From NCBI RefSeq assembly GCF_001884185.1, contig NZ_MAOE01000035.1, positions 62,001 through 126,000 on the forward strand: a DNA stretch of 64,000 nucleotides, given 5' to 3'. The position numbers and the translations under genes were made by a program. The DNA comes from Bacillus albus. Its GTDB lineage: Bacteria; Bacillota; Bacilli; Bacillales; Bacillaceae_G. This document shows, piece by piece, positions 1 through 9,200 of the stretch (positions are counted from its first letter, which is position 1; the number at the start of each line of letters is the position of its first letter). Below the pieces are notes generated by a model, which had not been told where the DNA came from, made no database searches, and saw only the letters and a list, made by a program, of their open reading frames with translations.

Positions 1-1880
1 AAGGAAATTGGCGTAATTATAAAGTGTTTTTCTTAAGTAGTTGCTTTGCAATATTCGCGTCTTTTGCATACATGTCTGTCATTGTACATCCATATATGCA
101 GGAGACGATGTGGTATCAAAACGTACGCTGGGGACTTATTATATGTAATATTATAATCATTTCTTTTTTCGTCATATTTATTTTGTACTCTACTTCCATT
201 TTCATAGAGGCACGTAAGAAAGAACTAGGATTATACATGTTAATGGGAGCAACGAAATCTAACGTAATAGGAGTAATTATGACCGAGCAAATATTAATCG
301 GGGTATTTGCTAATATTTTCGGTATTGGGCTTGGTATGATCTTTTTAAAGCTCTTCTTCATGGTGTTTAGTATGTTACTGGGGCTTCCGAAAGAACTCCC
401 TGTCATATTTGACGTGAGAGCAATCGGGGGAACGTTTATTGCGTATATGTTAGTGTTTGTTTTCTTATCATTTATAAGTGCTTTACGTATATGGAATATA
501 AAAATCATTCGGTTATTGAAAGAATTTCGAGCAGATAAAAAAGAGAAGAAAACATCAATATGGCTTTGTATATTCGGATTTATTTGTTTAGGCATAGGAT
601 ATGCGTTAGCGTTACAAGCGACGATGCCAACGATAGCATTCTATTTTTTTCCTGTGTCTATACTTGTCTTTTTCGGAACGTATTTCTCTTTTACACACGG
701 CACTGCTCAAATATTAGAAATGATAAAACGAAATAAAAAGATTATGTATACATATCCGTATTTATTTATAGTGAATCAATTATCACATCGAATGAAGGAA
801 AATGGTCGCTTTTTCTTTCTAATGTCAATGGCAACGACGTTTGTAGTTACAGCAACAGGTACGGTGTTCTTATATTTTTCTGGTATGCAAGATATGTGGC
901 GTGGTGGGGGCGTGCACTCATTTTCTTACATAGAAAAAGGTGCTTCTTCTCATGAAGTCTTTGCGGAGGGCACGGTTGAACAATTATTGCACCAATATGG
1001 GTATGATGATTTTCAATCTATGAGTTTTGTTGGAGTGTATGCATCTTTTCAGTCCAATAATGGAGAAACAGAAGTAGCGCCACTCATTAAACAAAGTGAA
1101 TACAATCAAGAGGCAAGAAAACAAAAACAGAAAACGTATCATCCTAAAAAAGGTACAGTGACACTCGTTTATTATAATAAATACAATAATTCGAATGTAT
1201 ATAATCAAAAAGAGATTCAATTGCAAGTAATGAACCAACCATACCAATTCGTATTTAACGGTCAGAAAGAAGGGGTTCAATTTAACTATCACCTTTCGTA
1301 CATTAATGGTCTGTTCTTCGTTATGAATGATGAAGATTTTGACAGTATAGCAAATCAGATTCCTGATTCTGAAAAAATGATATATAGAGGCTACACATTA
1401 CCAAATATCGAAAATACGAAAAAATTAAATGAAGATTTACGGAAACATATGAAACAAGATGATAATAACGCATTTCGAAGTAATATGGAGTTATATGTGA
1501 ATATGAAAGAGTTCGGCGATATTACTCTATTTATAGGCTCATTCATTAGTATATTATTTTTCCTTACATCATGTAGTATCGTATATTTTAAATGGTTCCA
1601 TAATATTGCATCGGACCGAAAGCAGTATGGTGCACTCTCTAAACTTGGAATGGCAAAGGAAGAAGTATGGAAAATTTCTCGTTGGCAATTATGTATGCTA
1701 TTTTTTGCGCCAATTATAGTAGGGAGTATGCATAGTGCAGTTGCGTTATATACGTTTCATAATACGATCTTTATGGATGGTTCATTAAGAAAAGTAGGCT
1801 TGTTTATTATGTATTATATCGCTGCATGCATCGTCTATTTCTTTTTCGCTCAAAGAGAATATAGGAAACATTTAGACTAG
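1..1880 (+). CDS. Bce-type ABC transporter permease (FtsX family), 5' truncated
   Basis: Large FtsX-like permease of the BceB/YtsD type, which pairs with a BceA-type ATPase in peptide-antibiotic detoxification or sensing. The reading frame is open to the left edge: codons from base 3 read GNWRNYKVFF, a typical N-terminus of this family, so the GTG at 24 is probably internal and a few dozen residues lie outside the window. Visible are clusters of hydrophobic segments at the N-terminus, a long hydrophilic, probably extracellular, domain in the middle (roughly residues 285-490 of the visible part), and three C-terminal membrane segments. This layout is diagnostic of BceB-like permeases. The ATPase should lie just upstream, outside the window. 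Its substrate cannot be told from sequence. Confidence 0.85.
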   Translation, partial: GNWRNYKVFFLSSCFAIFASFAYMSVIVHPYMQETMWYQNVRWGLIICNIIIISFFVIFILYSTSIFIEARKKELGLYMLMGATKSNVIGVIMTEQILIGVFANIFGIGLGMIFLKLFFMVFSMLLGLPKELPVIFDVRAIGGTFIAYMLVFVFLSFISALRIWNIKIIRLLKEFRADKKEKKTSIWLCIFGFICLGIGYALALQATMPTIAFYFFPVSILVFFGTYFSFTHGTAQILEMIKRNKKIMYTYPYLFIVNQLSHRMKENGRFFFLMSMATTFVVTATGTVFLYFSGMQDMWRGGGVHSFSYIEKGASSHEVFAEGTVEQLLHQYGYDDFQSMSFVGVYASFQSNNGETEVAPLIKQSEYNQEARKQKQKTYHPKKGTVTLVYYNKYNNSNVYNQKEIQLQVMNQPYQFVFNGQKEGVQFNYHLSYINGLFFVMNDEDFDSIANQIPDSEKMIYRGYTLPNIENTKKLNEDLRKHMKQDDNNAFRSNMELYVNMKEFGDITLFIGSFISILFFLTSCSIVYFKWFHNIASDRKQYGALSKLGMAKEEVWKISRWQLCMLFFAPIIVGSMHSAVALYTFHNTIFMDGSLRKVGLFIMYYIAACIVYFFFAQREYRKHLD

Positions 1881-1899
1881 CAAACGCTAGTCTTTTTTT
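1875..1899 (+). terminator. Terminator of the permease gene
   Basis: GACTAG/CTAGTC hairpin followed by a run of seven T. The stop codon of the permease lies inside the left arm. Confidence 0.75.
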
Positions 1900-1976
1900 A
1901 ATATTCGAAATTTACATAGAAGAATATAAAAAAGTATGGTATAACAGTAAGAAAACGAAAAAGAGGGGAAAAGACG

Positions 1977-2828
1977 ATGATTCGAGTAGGATATTTAGGA
2001 CCAGAAGCAACATTTACAAATATGGCGGTGAGTCGTTTTTTTCCGAAAGCAGAGCATGTACCGTATCGAACGATTCCAGATTGTATGGATGCAGCTGCAA
2101 ATGGAAATGTAGATTATGCAGTGGTACCACTAGAAAATGCCATAGAAGGCTCGGTGAATATAACAGTTGATTACCTAGTACATGAGCAGCCGCTTTCTAT
2201 TGTAGGAGAAATTACAGTACCCATTCAGCAGCACCTACTTGTACATCCGCAGTATGCAGAAGTGTGGGATGAAGTATATGCGGTGCATTCTCATCCGCAT
2301 GCCATTGCACAGTGCCATAAATTTTTAAATGAAGAATTAAAAGGAGTAACTGTTCGAGATATGACATCAACAAGTGCTGCTGCGCAATATGTGAAAGAAC
2401 ATCCTGAAGAGAAAATTGCCGCTATTGCAAATGAAGCAGCTGCAGAAAAATATGGATTAACGATCGTAAGACGTAGCATTCATACGCATAAAAATAATCA
2501 CACACGTTTCCTAGTACTCCATAAGAAAAAGAAAGCAGTACTCCCAAATAACGGAGAAAACCGGGGGGAGAAAACGACGCTTATGATAACGTTACCCGCT
2601 GATTATGCAGGAGCGCTATATCAAGTGTTATCAGCTTTTGCATGGAGAAAATTAAACTTATCAAAAATCGAATCGCGTCCGATGAAAACAGGTCTTGGAA
2701 ATTACTTTTTCTTGATTGATGTCGATAAAGCATATGATGATGTATTATTGCCAGGCGTAACGATGGAACTTGAAGCACTTGGTTTTTCGGTTACTGTGCT
2801 TGGGAGTTATTCTTCTTATTGGTTGTAA
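1977..2828 (+). CDS. pheA: Prephenate dehydratase
   Basis: Converts prephenate to phenylpyruvate in phenylalanine biosynthesis. The 283-residue protein has the family length. The N-terminal catalytic domain starts with IRVGYLGPEATFT and carries the conserved PLENAIEGSV stretch near residue 51 and the TRF motif near residues 176-178. The C-terminal ACT regulatory domain (about 200-275) carries the ESRP motif at about 232-235, which in this family takes part in phenylalanine feedback. ATG at 1977 follows aagagggg at a suitable distance. It is monocistronic: a terminator precedes it and another follows. There is no T-box or leader-peptide signal in the short upstream region. Confidence 0.95.
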   Translation: MIRVGYLGPEATFTNMAVSRFFPKAEHVPYRTIPDCMDAAANGNVDYAVVPLENAIEGSVNITVDYLVHEQPLSIVGEITVPIQQHLLVHPQYAEVWDEVYAVHSHPHAIAQCHKFLNEELKGVTVRDMTSTSAAAQYVKEHPEEKIAAIANEAAAEKYGLTIVRRSIHTHKNNHTRFLVLHKKKKAVLPNNGENRGEKTTLMITLPADYAGALYQVLSAFAWRKLNLSKIESRPMKTGLGNYFFLIDVDKAYDDVLLPGVTMELEALGFSVTVLGSYSSYWL

Positions 2829-2864
2829 GGGAGAATCAGGCTATACCGTGTGATAGATAAATAA

Positions 2865-2897
2865 AATCCCACCTATAAATGGTGGGATTCTTTATTT
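2865..2897. terminator. Bidirectional terminator pheA / MOSC gene
   Basis: AATCCCACC paired with GGTGGGATT around a 7-nt loop, with an A-rich left flank and T-rich right flank, so it can end both convergent genes. Confidence 0.8.
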
Positions 2898-3539
2898 TAA
2901 CTTCACAAGACGATCTTCTAACTGATCACGCCAAATATCGGCTAGTTCTGGAACAGCAAGAATCTTTTCAATGCCATCTTTATCTTTTCTATTATGAAAA
3001 TAAATTTCGTTAGAGAACAAAACAGAAACATTGCTCGGTTGACGTTCTAGTAATGTAATTTTTGAATCTTTACGTACAGTACCTTCTTGAAGAACGCGGC
3101 ATAGGTAGCCAGTAAATCCGGTTGCTACAATGCGCGGCAGTATGCCAGGAATACCGAGGCGTTTTGAAATCGTGCTACAAGGTACGCGCGCTTGTGTCAC
3201 TTGAATAATCGCTTCACCTAATTTGTATGTATCTCCGATGCAAACATCACGCTCTAACATATTTGTTACGGTAATGTTTTCGCCAAATGCGGAGGCTGGA
3301 AGTGTTGTTTGGAATTCTTTTTCCCATAGTGCGTAATGCTCGTGTGAGTACACACAAACTGCGCGATCAGGTCCACCGTGGTGTTTTAAATCTGCTACAT
3401 CATCACCAAGGAAGCCATCTTTTGATAGGAAAGCTTCTTCGGTAAGTTCTTTACATATACCGGTAATCATTTCTTTATCTTCGCTATATTTCATTTGTTT
3501 CGGCTTGCCAATGCTAAAGTGAACGAGTTCAATTCCCAT
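2892..3539 (-). CDS. MOSC-domain protein, YiiM-like
   Basis: A 215-residue MOSC-domain protein related to E. coli YiiM, which reduces 6-N-hydroxylaminopurine using molybdenum cofactor. The N-terminal beta-barrel motif HHGGPDRAVCVYSHEHY (about residue 53) and FGENITVT (about 85) are typical. The candidate cofactor-ligand cysteine is in QARVPCSTISKRLG (about residue 122). ATG at 3539 follows aaaggagatcaaat. It stands alone, convergent with pheA and separated from niaR upstream by a terminator. The substrate in Bacillus is not established; the family call is firm, the activity inferred. Confidence 0.85.
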   Translation of the reverse strand: MGIELVHFSIGKPKQMKYSEDKEMITGICKELTEEAFLSKDGFLGDDVADLKHHGGPDRAVCVYSHEHYALWEKEFQTTLPASAFGENITVTNMLERDVCIGDTYKLGEAIIQVTQARVPCSTISKRLGIPGILPRIVATGFTGYLCRVLQEGTVRKDSKITLLERQPSNVSVLFSNEIYFHNRKDKDGIEKILAVPELADIWRDQLEDRLVKLK

Positions 3540-3577
3540 ATTTGATCTCCTTTACGATTGATTACAATATTATAGCA

Positions 3578-3615
3578 TTAAAAAAGCACAGAGAATGATA
3601 AAAACTCTGTGCTTT
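3578..3615 (-). terminator. Terminator of niaR-nifS operon
   Basis: AAAGCACAGAG paired with CTCTGTGCTTT. Read on the minus strand it is followed by a T run, so it ends the nifS-niaR transcript. Confidence 0.8.
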
Positions 3616-3618
3616 ACA

Positions 3619-4161
3619 TTAATAAACGAGAAATCCTGCTTTATCTAGTGCCTCGCAAGCTGCATCTAACTTTTCTTTTGAATCTGCCTCAATTGTATGT
3701 AAGTGAATACCATCCGTTAGTTGCGAAAGATAGGAAGCATTTGTGTTTTCTATTTTTTGTAAATATTGCTCTACATCAAAGCGATTGCTTACCATGATGG
3801 ATGCTGTTAAGTCACCGTATACAGGATGCTCAACCTTTACATCTTTAATCGTGATGCCGTGGTCAACAAGCATTGTAAGTTCTTGACGTACTTCTGCTGG
3901 CTTATGTTGGCATACAATTACGCGTTCGAAAGCTTGTTGTTTCTCTTGTGGTTTTAAATATAAATAGCCTTGAGCAGTTGCAATAATTGGTTTGTTTCTT
4001 GCTTTAAGTAAGGAAATATCTTGCACGATCACTTGCCTACTTACGTTTGTCTTCTTCGATAGTTCATTCCCAGATAACGGCTCATTTGCAGCGAGAAGCC
4101 ACTGAAGGATAAGCTGTCGTCTTTCTTCACCTAAAATCTTTTTTTGATCATTTTGTTTCAT
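3619..4161 (-). CDS. niaR: NAD biosynthesis repressor NiaR (YrxA/NadR)
   Basis: Transcriptional repressor of de novo NAD synthesis, using nicotinic acid as co-repressor in characterized relatives. Residues about 10-65 form an HTH_11 winged-helix domain (LSGNELSKKTNVSRQVIVQDI). Residues about 75-178 form the 3H domain with His86, His112 and the GIHLH pair (His153, His155) that bind a metal in family structures. Length 180 is typical. Its ATG overlaps the nifS stop by one base (TAATG), so the two are translationally coupled. Being the distal gene of the operon whose promoter faces nadB, it most likely autoregulates together with the nad genes. Confidence 0.92.
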   Translation of the reverse strand: MKQNDQKKILGEERRQLILQWLLAANEPLSGNELSKKTNVSRQVIVQDISLLKARNKPIIATAQGYLYLKPQEKQQAFERVIVCQHKPAEVRQELTMLVDHGITIKDVKVEHPVYGDLTASIMVSNRFDVEQYLQKIENTNASYLSQLTDGIHLHTIEADSKEKLDAACEALDKAGFLVY

Positions 4162-5303
4162 TATGATTTAACACCTCTATAAAATTGATTTCCAATTGTG
4201 TGTAGTGCATGAATAGTAGTATCAATTTGATCTTTCGTTGTTTGTTGCCCGAAAGAGAAGCGGACATATTGTTTTGCCTCTTCATACGTTTTTCCAATTG
4301 CAAGCATTGTTTTCGAAGGTTCTTGTTTACCGACTTGACAAGCACTTCCGGTAGAAATGGCAATACCGCGGCGATTACATTCTAGCATTGTATATTGACC
4401 TTCTATTCCTTTTATTGTAACCCCAATAATATGTGGTAAACAAGAAGTAGAATGACCTTCTACTTCAATTTCTAGAGGAAGTGCTTGTAATCGCTCTAAA
4501 AAATAGGATCGTAACTCTTTAAAACGTAAACTTTCTTCCTGTTGATTTTTTAATATATTCTCAGCAGCTGTTAAAAAAGATGCGATGCCAGGAACGTTTA
4601 CTGTACCTGGACGAAACCCTTTTTCATGAGAAGTTCCCGGAAATATTTGTGCCCAGCGAACTTGCGGATTTATATAGCAAGCGCCAACACCTTTTGGTCC
4701 GTATATTTTATGTGCTGAAACAGAAAGACTATCAATCCCCATCTCAAAAATATTGATAGGAAGTTTACCAAATGTTTGTACACAATCTGAATGAAATAAA
4801 ACGTTATATTTTTTAAAAAGTGCCCCAATCTCTGCGATGTTTTGAACGGTTCCAATTTCAGAGTTTCCGTGCTGTATACTTGCTAGAACAGTATTCTCTG
4901 TAATAGCTGTTTCTAAATCATCTAAATGAATTAGCCCATCTTTATCAACAGGAATTTCAGTAATTGTGTACCCTTCTGATTGTAAGGATTGAAAATAATT
5001 TCGAATGGATGCGTGTTCCATAGGTGTCGTAATAATATGCCTCTTATTTCGGGCATTTAGAAGTGATTGAATCGCAAAATAGTTAGATTCCGAGCCGCCG
5101 CTTGTAAAGAATACCCCCTGTTCTTTTCCACCAATCATGTCAGCAAATGTTTTTCTGCAAACTTGTAATAAAGAAGAGGCTGTTCCTCCAATATCATGTA
5201 AACTTTGCTCATTTCCGAAGTATTCCGATGCTGCTTTCATATATGTTTGTAATGCTTCCACACTCATAGGTGTAGTAGCTGCATAGTCAAGATATATCAT
5301 CAT
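4161..5303 (-). CDS. nifS: Cysteine desulfurase NifS, NadA-associated
   Basis: Aminotransferase class V cysteine desulfurase. The PLP lysine is K199 in SVSAHKIYGPKG and the persulfide cysteine is C322 in STGSACQVG; HGNSEIGT and TSGGSESNY are the expected PLP-pocket motifs. Length 380. In B. subtilis the orthologue at this locus supplies sulfur for the iron-sulfur cluster of quinolinate synthase, and its position divergent from nadBCA and fused operonically to niaR fits that role. The ATG at 5303 is preceded by gggagagg at 7 nt. A second cysteine desulfurase of the window (40164) belongs to a different module. Confidence 0.93.
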   Translation of the reverse strand: MMIYLDYAATTPMSVEALQTYMKAASEYFGNEQSLHDIGGTASSLLQVCRKTFADMIGGKEQGVFFTSGGSESNYFAIQSLLNARNKRHIITTPMEHASIRNYFQSLQSEGYTITEIPVDKDGLIHLDDLETAITENTVLASIQHGNSEIGTVQNIAEIGALFKKYNVLFHSDCVQTFGKLPINIFEMGIDSLSVSAHKIYGPKGVGACYINPQVRWAQIFPGTSHEKGFRPGTVNVPGIASFLTAAENILKNQQEESLRFKELRSYFLERLQALPLEIEVEGHSTSCLPHIIGVTIKGIEGQYTMLECNRRGIAISTGSACQVGKQEPSKTMLAIGKTYEEAKQYVRFSFGQQTTKDQIDTTIHALHTIGNQFYRGVKS

Positions 5304-5382
5304 GTAAGTTCCTCTCCCTAGTAAGAGTTACATTTCTATTATTTTTTAAATGGTAGTGAAAATAAGAATTATAAAAAAACTC

Positions 5383-5410
5383 TTGTCATTATTTTAAAAC
5401 TATGTAAATA
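5383..5410 (+). promoter_or_regulatory. Probable sigma-A promoter of nadBCA
   Basis: TTGTCA (5383-5388), 16-bp spacer, TAAATA (5405-5410), with the predicted start falling inside the operator-like palindrome just downstream. Confidence 0.5.
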
Positions 5411-5411
5411 T

Positions 5412-5427
5412 AGGTGTCAAGACAGTT
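5412..5427. promoter_or_regulatory. NiaR operator candidate
   Basis: The sequence aggtgtcaagacagtt has a perfect TGTC-AA-GACA core and sits in the 152-bp divergent region between nifS and nadB, overlapping the expected nadB start site. NiaR of Bacillales binds GTGTC-type palindromes in this position, so this is the natural operator. The assignment rests on location and symmetry. Confidence 0.6.
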
Positions 5428-5455
5428 GAAAAGTGTAAAGTAGGAGGCAACAATT

Positions 5456-6985
5456 ATGCCAAGTGCAGATGTCTTAATTATTGGAAGTGGCGTTGCGGCA
5501 CTTCGTGTTGCGAAAGAGATTTGTCACGAAAAGAATGTGATTATTATCACAAAGGAAACGAACCGTAATAATAATACATATTTAGCGCAAGGCGGAATTG
5601 CCGTAGCGGTTGCTACATATGACAATCCAAACGATCATTTTGAAGATACGTTAGTAGCAGGGTGTCATTATAACAATGAAGATGTGGTCCGTTATTTAGT
5701 CGAGGAAGGACCGAAAGAGATGAATCATCTCATTGAAAATGGAATGAAATTTGATGGAGATGAAACGGGTCCTCATCTTGGAAAAGAAGGTGCACATCGA
5801 AAGCGTCGCATTTTACATGCAGGCGGCGATGCGACAGGAAAGAATTTATTAGAGCATTTCATTCAAGAAGTAGCTCCGCACGTTACGGTAGTGGAACAGG
5901 AAATGGTGCTCGATTTTATTATAGAAAATGATAAATGTGTTGGAGTTTTAACGCGAAATAGTGAAGGGAAGCTGAAGCGTTACGTTGCAGATTATACGGT
6001 ATTAGCAACAGGTGGGATTGGCGGTTTATACGCCTTTACTTCTAACGATAAGACAATTACGGGTGATGGACTTGCGATGGTATATCGCGCAGGCGGAGAA
6101 CTCGTAGATTTAGAGTTTGTACAATTTCATCCAACAATGTTATACGCGGGTGGGCGATGCTGTGGCCTCGTTTCTGAAGCTGTCCGTGGTGAAGGAGCTG
6201 TTCTTATAAATGGAAAAGGGCAGCGTTTTATGATGGATATACACCCAGATCATGATCTCGCGCCGCGTGATGTAGTAGCAAGAGCGATTCATGAGCAGCT
6301 TTTGGCGGGGGAAAAAGTTTGTTTGAACATTGAGTCTATCCAAAATTTCGAAGCACGTTTTCCAACTGTATCATCATTGTGTAAAAAGAATGGTGTCGAC
6401 ATAAATGAAAAGCGCATTCCGGTCGTACCTGGTGCTCATTTTCATATGGGGGGCGTGAAAACGAACTGTGATGGAGAGACGTCCATTCCAAATTTATATG
6501 CGGTCGGTGAAGTAGCTTGTAACGGTGTTCACGGTGCAAATAGGTTAGCAAGTAATTCATTATTAGAAGGTCTTGTGTTTGGAAAAAGAATAGGACAACA
6601 TATTTTAACGAAAGCGGTAAAAGACAGATTGAACAACTTCGCTGAGAAGGAAAAGAAGTTTATCGTTCTGAATCATTTGCCGGCGAAAGAAGAAATACAA
6701 GAATGCATGATGAAATATGTTGGGATTGTGCGAACAGAGAAAAGTTTATCTTATGCAAAGAGATGGCTTAGTAAATACGGTGTTCGAAATATGATATTGC
6801 AACATGATGCTCTTACAAATGAAGAGATAACGCTTATTAATATGTTGACAGTTTGTGAGCTTATCGTCGTATCAGCTTTGCAAAGAGAAGAGAGCATTGG
6901 TGGTCATTACCGAAGTGATTATCCACATAGAAATAGTGTAAAAAAAGAGATTGTTCGAGTGAAAAGAAAACTACAACTTGTGTGA
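5456..6985 (+). CDS. nadB: L-aspartate oxidase
   Basis: Flavoprotein that oxidizes L-aspartate to iminoaspartate, the first step of de novo NAD synthesis. The N-terminal dinucleotide fold is VLIIGSGVAALRVAKEI (about residue 6). Conserved stretches YLAQGGIAVA (about 42), FVQFHPTMLY (about 223) and HFHMGGVKTN (about 330) place it in the succinate dehydrogenase/NadB flavoprotein family. Length 509. The ATG at 5456 follows aggaggc. It is first in nadB-nadC-nadA with a 19-nt gap to nadC, and is presumably repressed by NiaR. Confidence 0.95.
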   Translation: MPSADVLIIGSGVAALRVAKEICHEKNVIIITKETNRNNNTYLAQGGIAVAVATYDNPNDHFEDTLVAGCHYNNEDVVRYLVEEGPKEMNHLIENGMKFDGDETGPHLGKEGAHRKRRILHAGGDATGKNLLEHFIQEVAPHVTVVEQEMVLDFIIENDKCVGVLTRNSEGKLKRYVADYTVLATGGIGGLYAFTSNDKTITGDGLAMVYRAGGELVDLEFVQFHPTMLYAGGRCCGLVSEAVRGEGAVLINGKGQRFMMDIHPDHDLAPRDVVARAIHEQLLAGEKVCLNIESIQNFEARFPTVSSLCKKNGVDINEKRIPVVPGAHFHMGGVKTNCDGETSIPNLYAVGEVACNGVHGANRLASNSLLEGLVFGKRIGQHILTKAVKDRLNNFAEKEKKFIVLNHLPAKEEIQECMMKYVGIVRTEKSLSYAKRWLSKYGVRNMILQHDALTNEEITLINMLTVCELIVVSALQREESIGGHYRSDYPHRNSVKKEIVRVKRKLQLV

Positions 6986-7004
6986 TGAAGGGAAGAGGGG
7001 CTTT

Positions 7005-7838
7005 ATGAACACGATAAAAGTGAAAGAAGCATTAAATCGATTTTTTCTAGAAGATATAGGAGAAAGAGATGTAACATCTCAGCTTATTTTTCCAGACAAT
7101 TTACTTTCAAAAGGAACGTTTCTTGCGAAGGATACAGGTGTCTTTGCGGGGCGTTTAGTCATTGAAGAAGGATTTAAATTAATTGATGAGAGAATTGAAG
7201 TTGAGCTTCATAAAAAAGATGGAGATCTTGTAGAAAAAGGCGAAATAATTGCAACTGTCCAAGGGCCAATTGCATCGTTATTAACGACAGAGCGCGTTAT
7301 ATTAAACGTTATCCAGCGTATGAGCGGGATAGCGACGATGACACATAAAGCCGTTCGTACTTTAGATAGTAGCCATACACGCATTTGTGATACGAGAAAA
7401 ACGATGCCAGGGCTCCGCATGTTTGATAAGTATGCAGTCGTGTGCGGAGGCGGATTTAATCACCGTTTCGGTTTATATGATGGTGTGATGATTAAAGACA
7501 ATCATATTGCTTTTGCTGGTTCTATTACGAAAGCTGTTACATCGGTGAAAGAAAAATTAGGACATATGGTGAAAGTAGAAGTGGAAACAGAAACAGAGGA
7601 GCAAGTGAGAGAGGCTGTAGCTGCTGGTGCGGATATTATTATGTTTGATAACCGTACGCCTGATGAGATTCGGGAGTTTTCAAAGATTGTACCAAGTGCC
7701 ATCGTTACGGAAGCATCAGGAGGCATTACAATTGAAGATTTATCGAAATACGGAAAAACAGGGGTAGATTATATTTCACTTGGGGCGTTAACACATTCAG
7801 TGAAAGCACTTGATATTAGTTTCAACATAGAGGCGTAA
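7005..7838 (+). CDS. nadC: Nicotinate-nucleotide pyrophosphorylase (quinolinate phosphoribosyltransferase)
   Basis: Transfers the phosphoribosyl group of PRPP to quinolinate with loss of CO2, giving nicotinate mononucleotide. The start was moved from an upstream in-frame codon at 6978 to ATG 7005 because gaagagggg lies 5-13 nt before it and the protein then begins NTIKVKEALNRFFLEDIGERD as in orthologues (277 residues). Motifs: LNVIQRMSGIAT, DTRKTMPGLR, KDNHI and VEVETETEEQ, all part of the family's active site. It lies between nadB and nadA with short gaps on both sides. Confidence 0.95.
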   Translation: MNTIKVKEALNRFFLEDIGERDVTSQLIFPDNLLSKGTFLAKDTGVFAGRLVIEEGFKLIDERIEVELHKKDGDLVEKGEIIATVQGPIASLLTTERVILNVIQRMSGIATMTHKAVRTLDSSHTRICDTRKTMPGLRMFDKYAVVCGGGFNHRFGLYDGVMIKDNHIAFAGSITKAVTSVKEKLGHMVKVEVETETEEQVREAVAAGADIIMFDNRTPDEIREFSKIVPSAIVTEASGGITIEDLSKYGKTGVDYISLGALTHSVKALDISFNIEA

Positions 7839-7868
7839 GGAAAGTGGCTTAGAGGGGGAGAAAGGGAT

Positions 7869-8975
7869 ATGAGTATTTTAGAAAAAGTGCAACCGATTGA
7901 AACGATATTACCAGAGCGTTATTACACGATGACAACAGAAGATATGGAAAAGCGTGTTCGTGAGATTAAAGAAAAAATGGGGAAAACACTATTTATTCCA
8001 GGCCATCATTACCAAAAGGATGAAGTGGTACAATTTTCTGATGCAGCAGGAGATTCACTTCAGCTTGCGCAAGTTGCAGCGAGTAATAAAGAAGCAAAAT
8101 ATATTGTATTTTGCGGTGTACACTTTATGGCAGAAACAGCAGATATGTTAACGACAGATAATCAAATCGTTATTTTGCCAGATATGCGTGCAGGTTGTTC
8201 AATGGCAGATATGGCAGATATAGAACAAACAGAAAGAGCATGGAAAGAGCTCACAAAATTATTTGGAGATACGATGATTCCGTTAACTTACGTTAACTCT
8301 ACAGCTGCAATTAAAGCGTTTTGCGGTCGGAATGGCGGAGCGACAGTAACTTCCTCTAATGCAAAACAAATGGTATCTTGGGCATTTACACAAAAAGAGC
8401 GCCTTGTCTTTTTACCGGACCAACATTTAGGGAGAAATACAGCGTACGATTTAGGTATCCCGTTAGATAAAATGGCAGTATGGGACCCGCATACAGATTC
8501 ATTAGAGTACGATGGAGATATAGAAGAAATTCAAGTGATTTTATGGAAAGGGCACTGCTCGGTTCATCAAAACTTTACAGTGAAAAACATTGAGAACGTA
8601 CGGAAAAATCATCCGGATATGAATATTATCGTACATCCAGAATGTTGCTACGAAGTTGTAGCTGCTTCGGATTATGCAGGTTCAACGAAATATATTATTG
8701 ATATGATTGAATCGGCTCCATCTGGAAGTAAATGGGCGATTGGTACAGAAATGAATTTAGTGAACCGAATTATTCAACAACATCCAGATAAAGAAATTGT
8801 TTCGCTTAATCCATTTATGTGTCCGTGTTTAACGATGAACCGAATTGATTTGCCTCACTTATTATGGGCGCTTGAAACGATAGAAAGAGGAGAAGTAATT
8901 AACGTTATTAGTGTAGATAAACAAGTGACCGAAGAAGCGGTACTTGCATTAAATCGTATGTTAGAGCGAGTGTAA
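7869..8975 (+). CDS. nadA: Quinolinate synthase A
   Basis: Iron-sulfur enzyme condensing iminoaspartate with dihydroxyacetone phosphate to quinolinate. The 368-residue length and an N-terminal extension before [20 protein letters not shown] match the Bacillus type. The three expected cluster ligands are in [18 protein letters not shown] and [11 protein letters not shown]. The cluster requirement explains the divergent nifS. ATG 7869 follows tagagggggagaaag. Last gene of nadBCA, 30 nt after nadC, closed by a terminator. Confidence 0.95.
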   Translation: MSILEKVQPIETILPERYYTMTTEDMEKRVREIKEKMGKTLFIPGHHYQKDEVVQFSDAAGDSLQLAQVAASNKEAKYIVFCGVHFMAETADMLTTDNQIVILPDMRAGCSMADMADIEQTERAWKELTKLFGDTMIPLTYVNSTAAIKAFCGRNGGATVTSSNAKQMVSWAFTQKERLVFLPDQHLGRNTAYDLGIPLDKMAVWDPHTDSLEYDGDIEEIQVILWKGHCSVHQNFTVKNIENVRKNHPDMNIIVHPECCYEVVAASDYAGSTKYIIDMIESAPSGSKWAIGTEMNLVNRIIQQHPDKEIVSLNPFMCPCLTMNRIDLPHLLWALETIERGEVINVISVDKQVTEEAVLALNRMLERV

Positions 8976-9001
8976 AGCAGCGGATTCCCGTTGCTTTTTT
9001 T
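8976..9001 (+). terminator. Terminator of nadBCA
   Basis: AGCAGCGG paired with CCGTTGCT (one G-U pair), followed by seven T. Confidence 0.7.
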
Positions 9002-9012
9002 CGTACATATAA

Positions 9013-9041
9013 TCATAACGAGAAAGAAATGGGCATACATT
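9013..9041 (+). promoter_or_regulatory. Sigma-E-type promoter of exsA
   Basis: TCATAAC, exactly 14 bp, CATACATT: a close match to the mother-cell sigma-E consensus. It lies about 160 nt before exsA, whose B. subtilis orthologue safA is sigma-E dependent. Confidence 0.55.
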
Positions 9042-9200
9042 GTTGTGAAGAAATCATTGCGATTTTTTTATGCTTATTCCACTTCAAACTATATTGGAAA
9101 TAGAAGAAGTGTTAAAAGTGAAAAGAAGTTCATGTTATTTAGAAAGAGTTACTTCATGAGATTTGTTACTTATAGATAAGTTATACAGGAGGGGGAAAAT

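Noticed and set aside
8991-9179. 62-codon ORF between nadA and exsA
   Set aside because: It starts inside the nadA terminator, overlaps the sigma-E promoter and has no ribosome-binding site.
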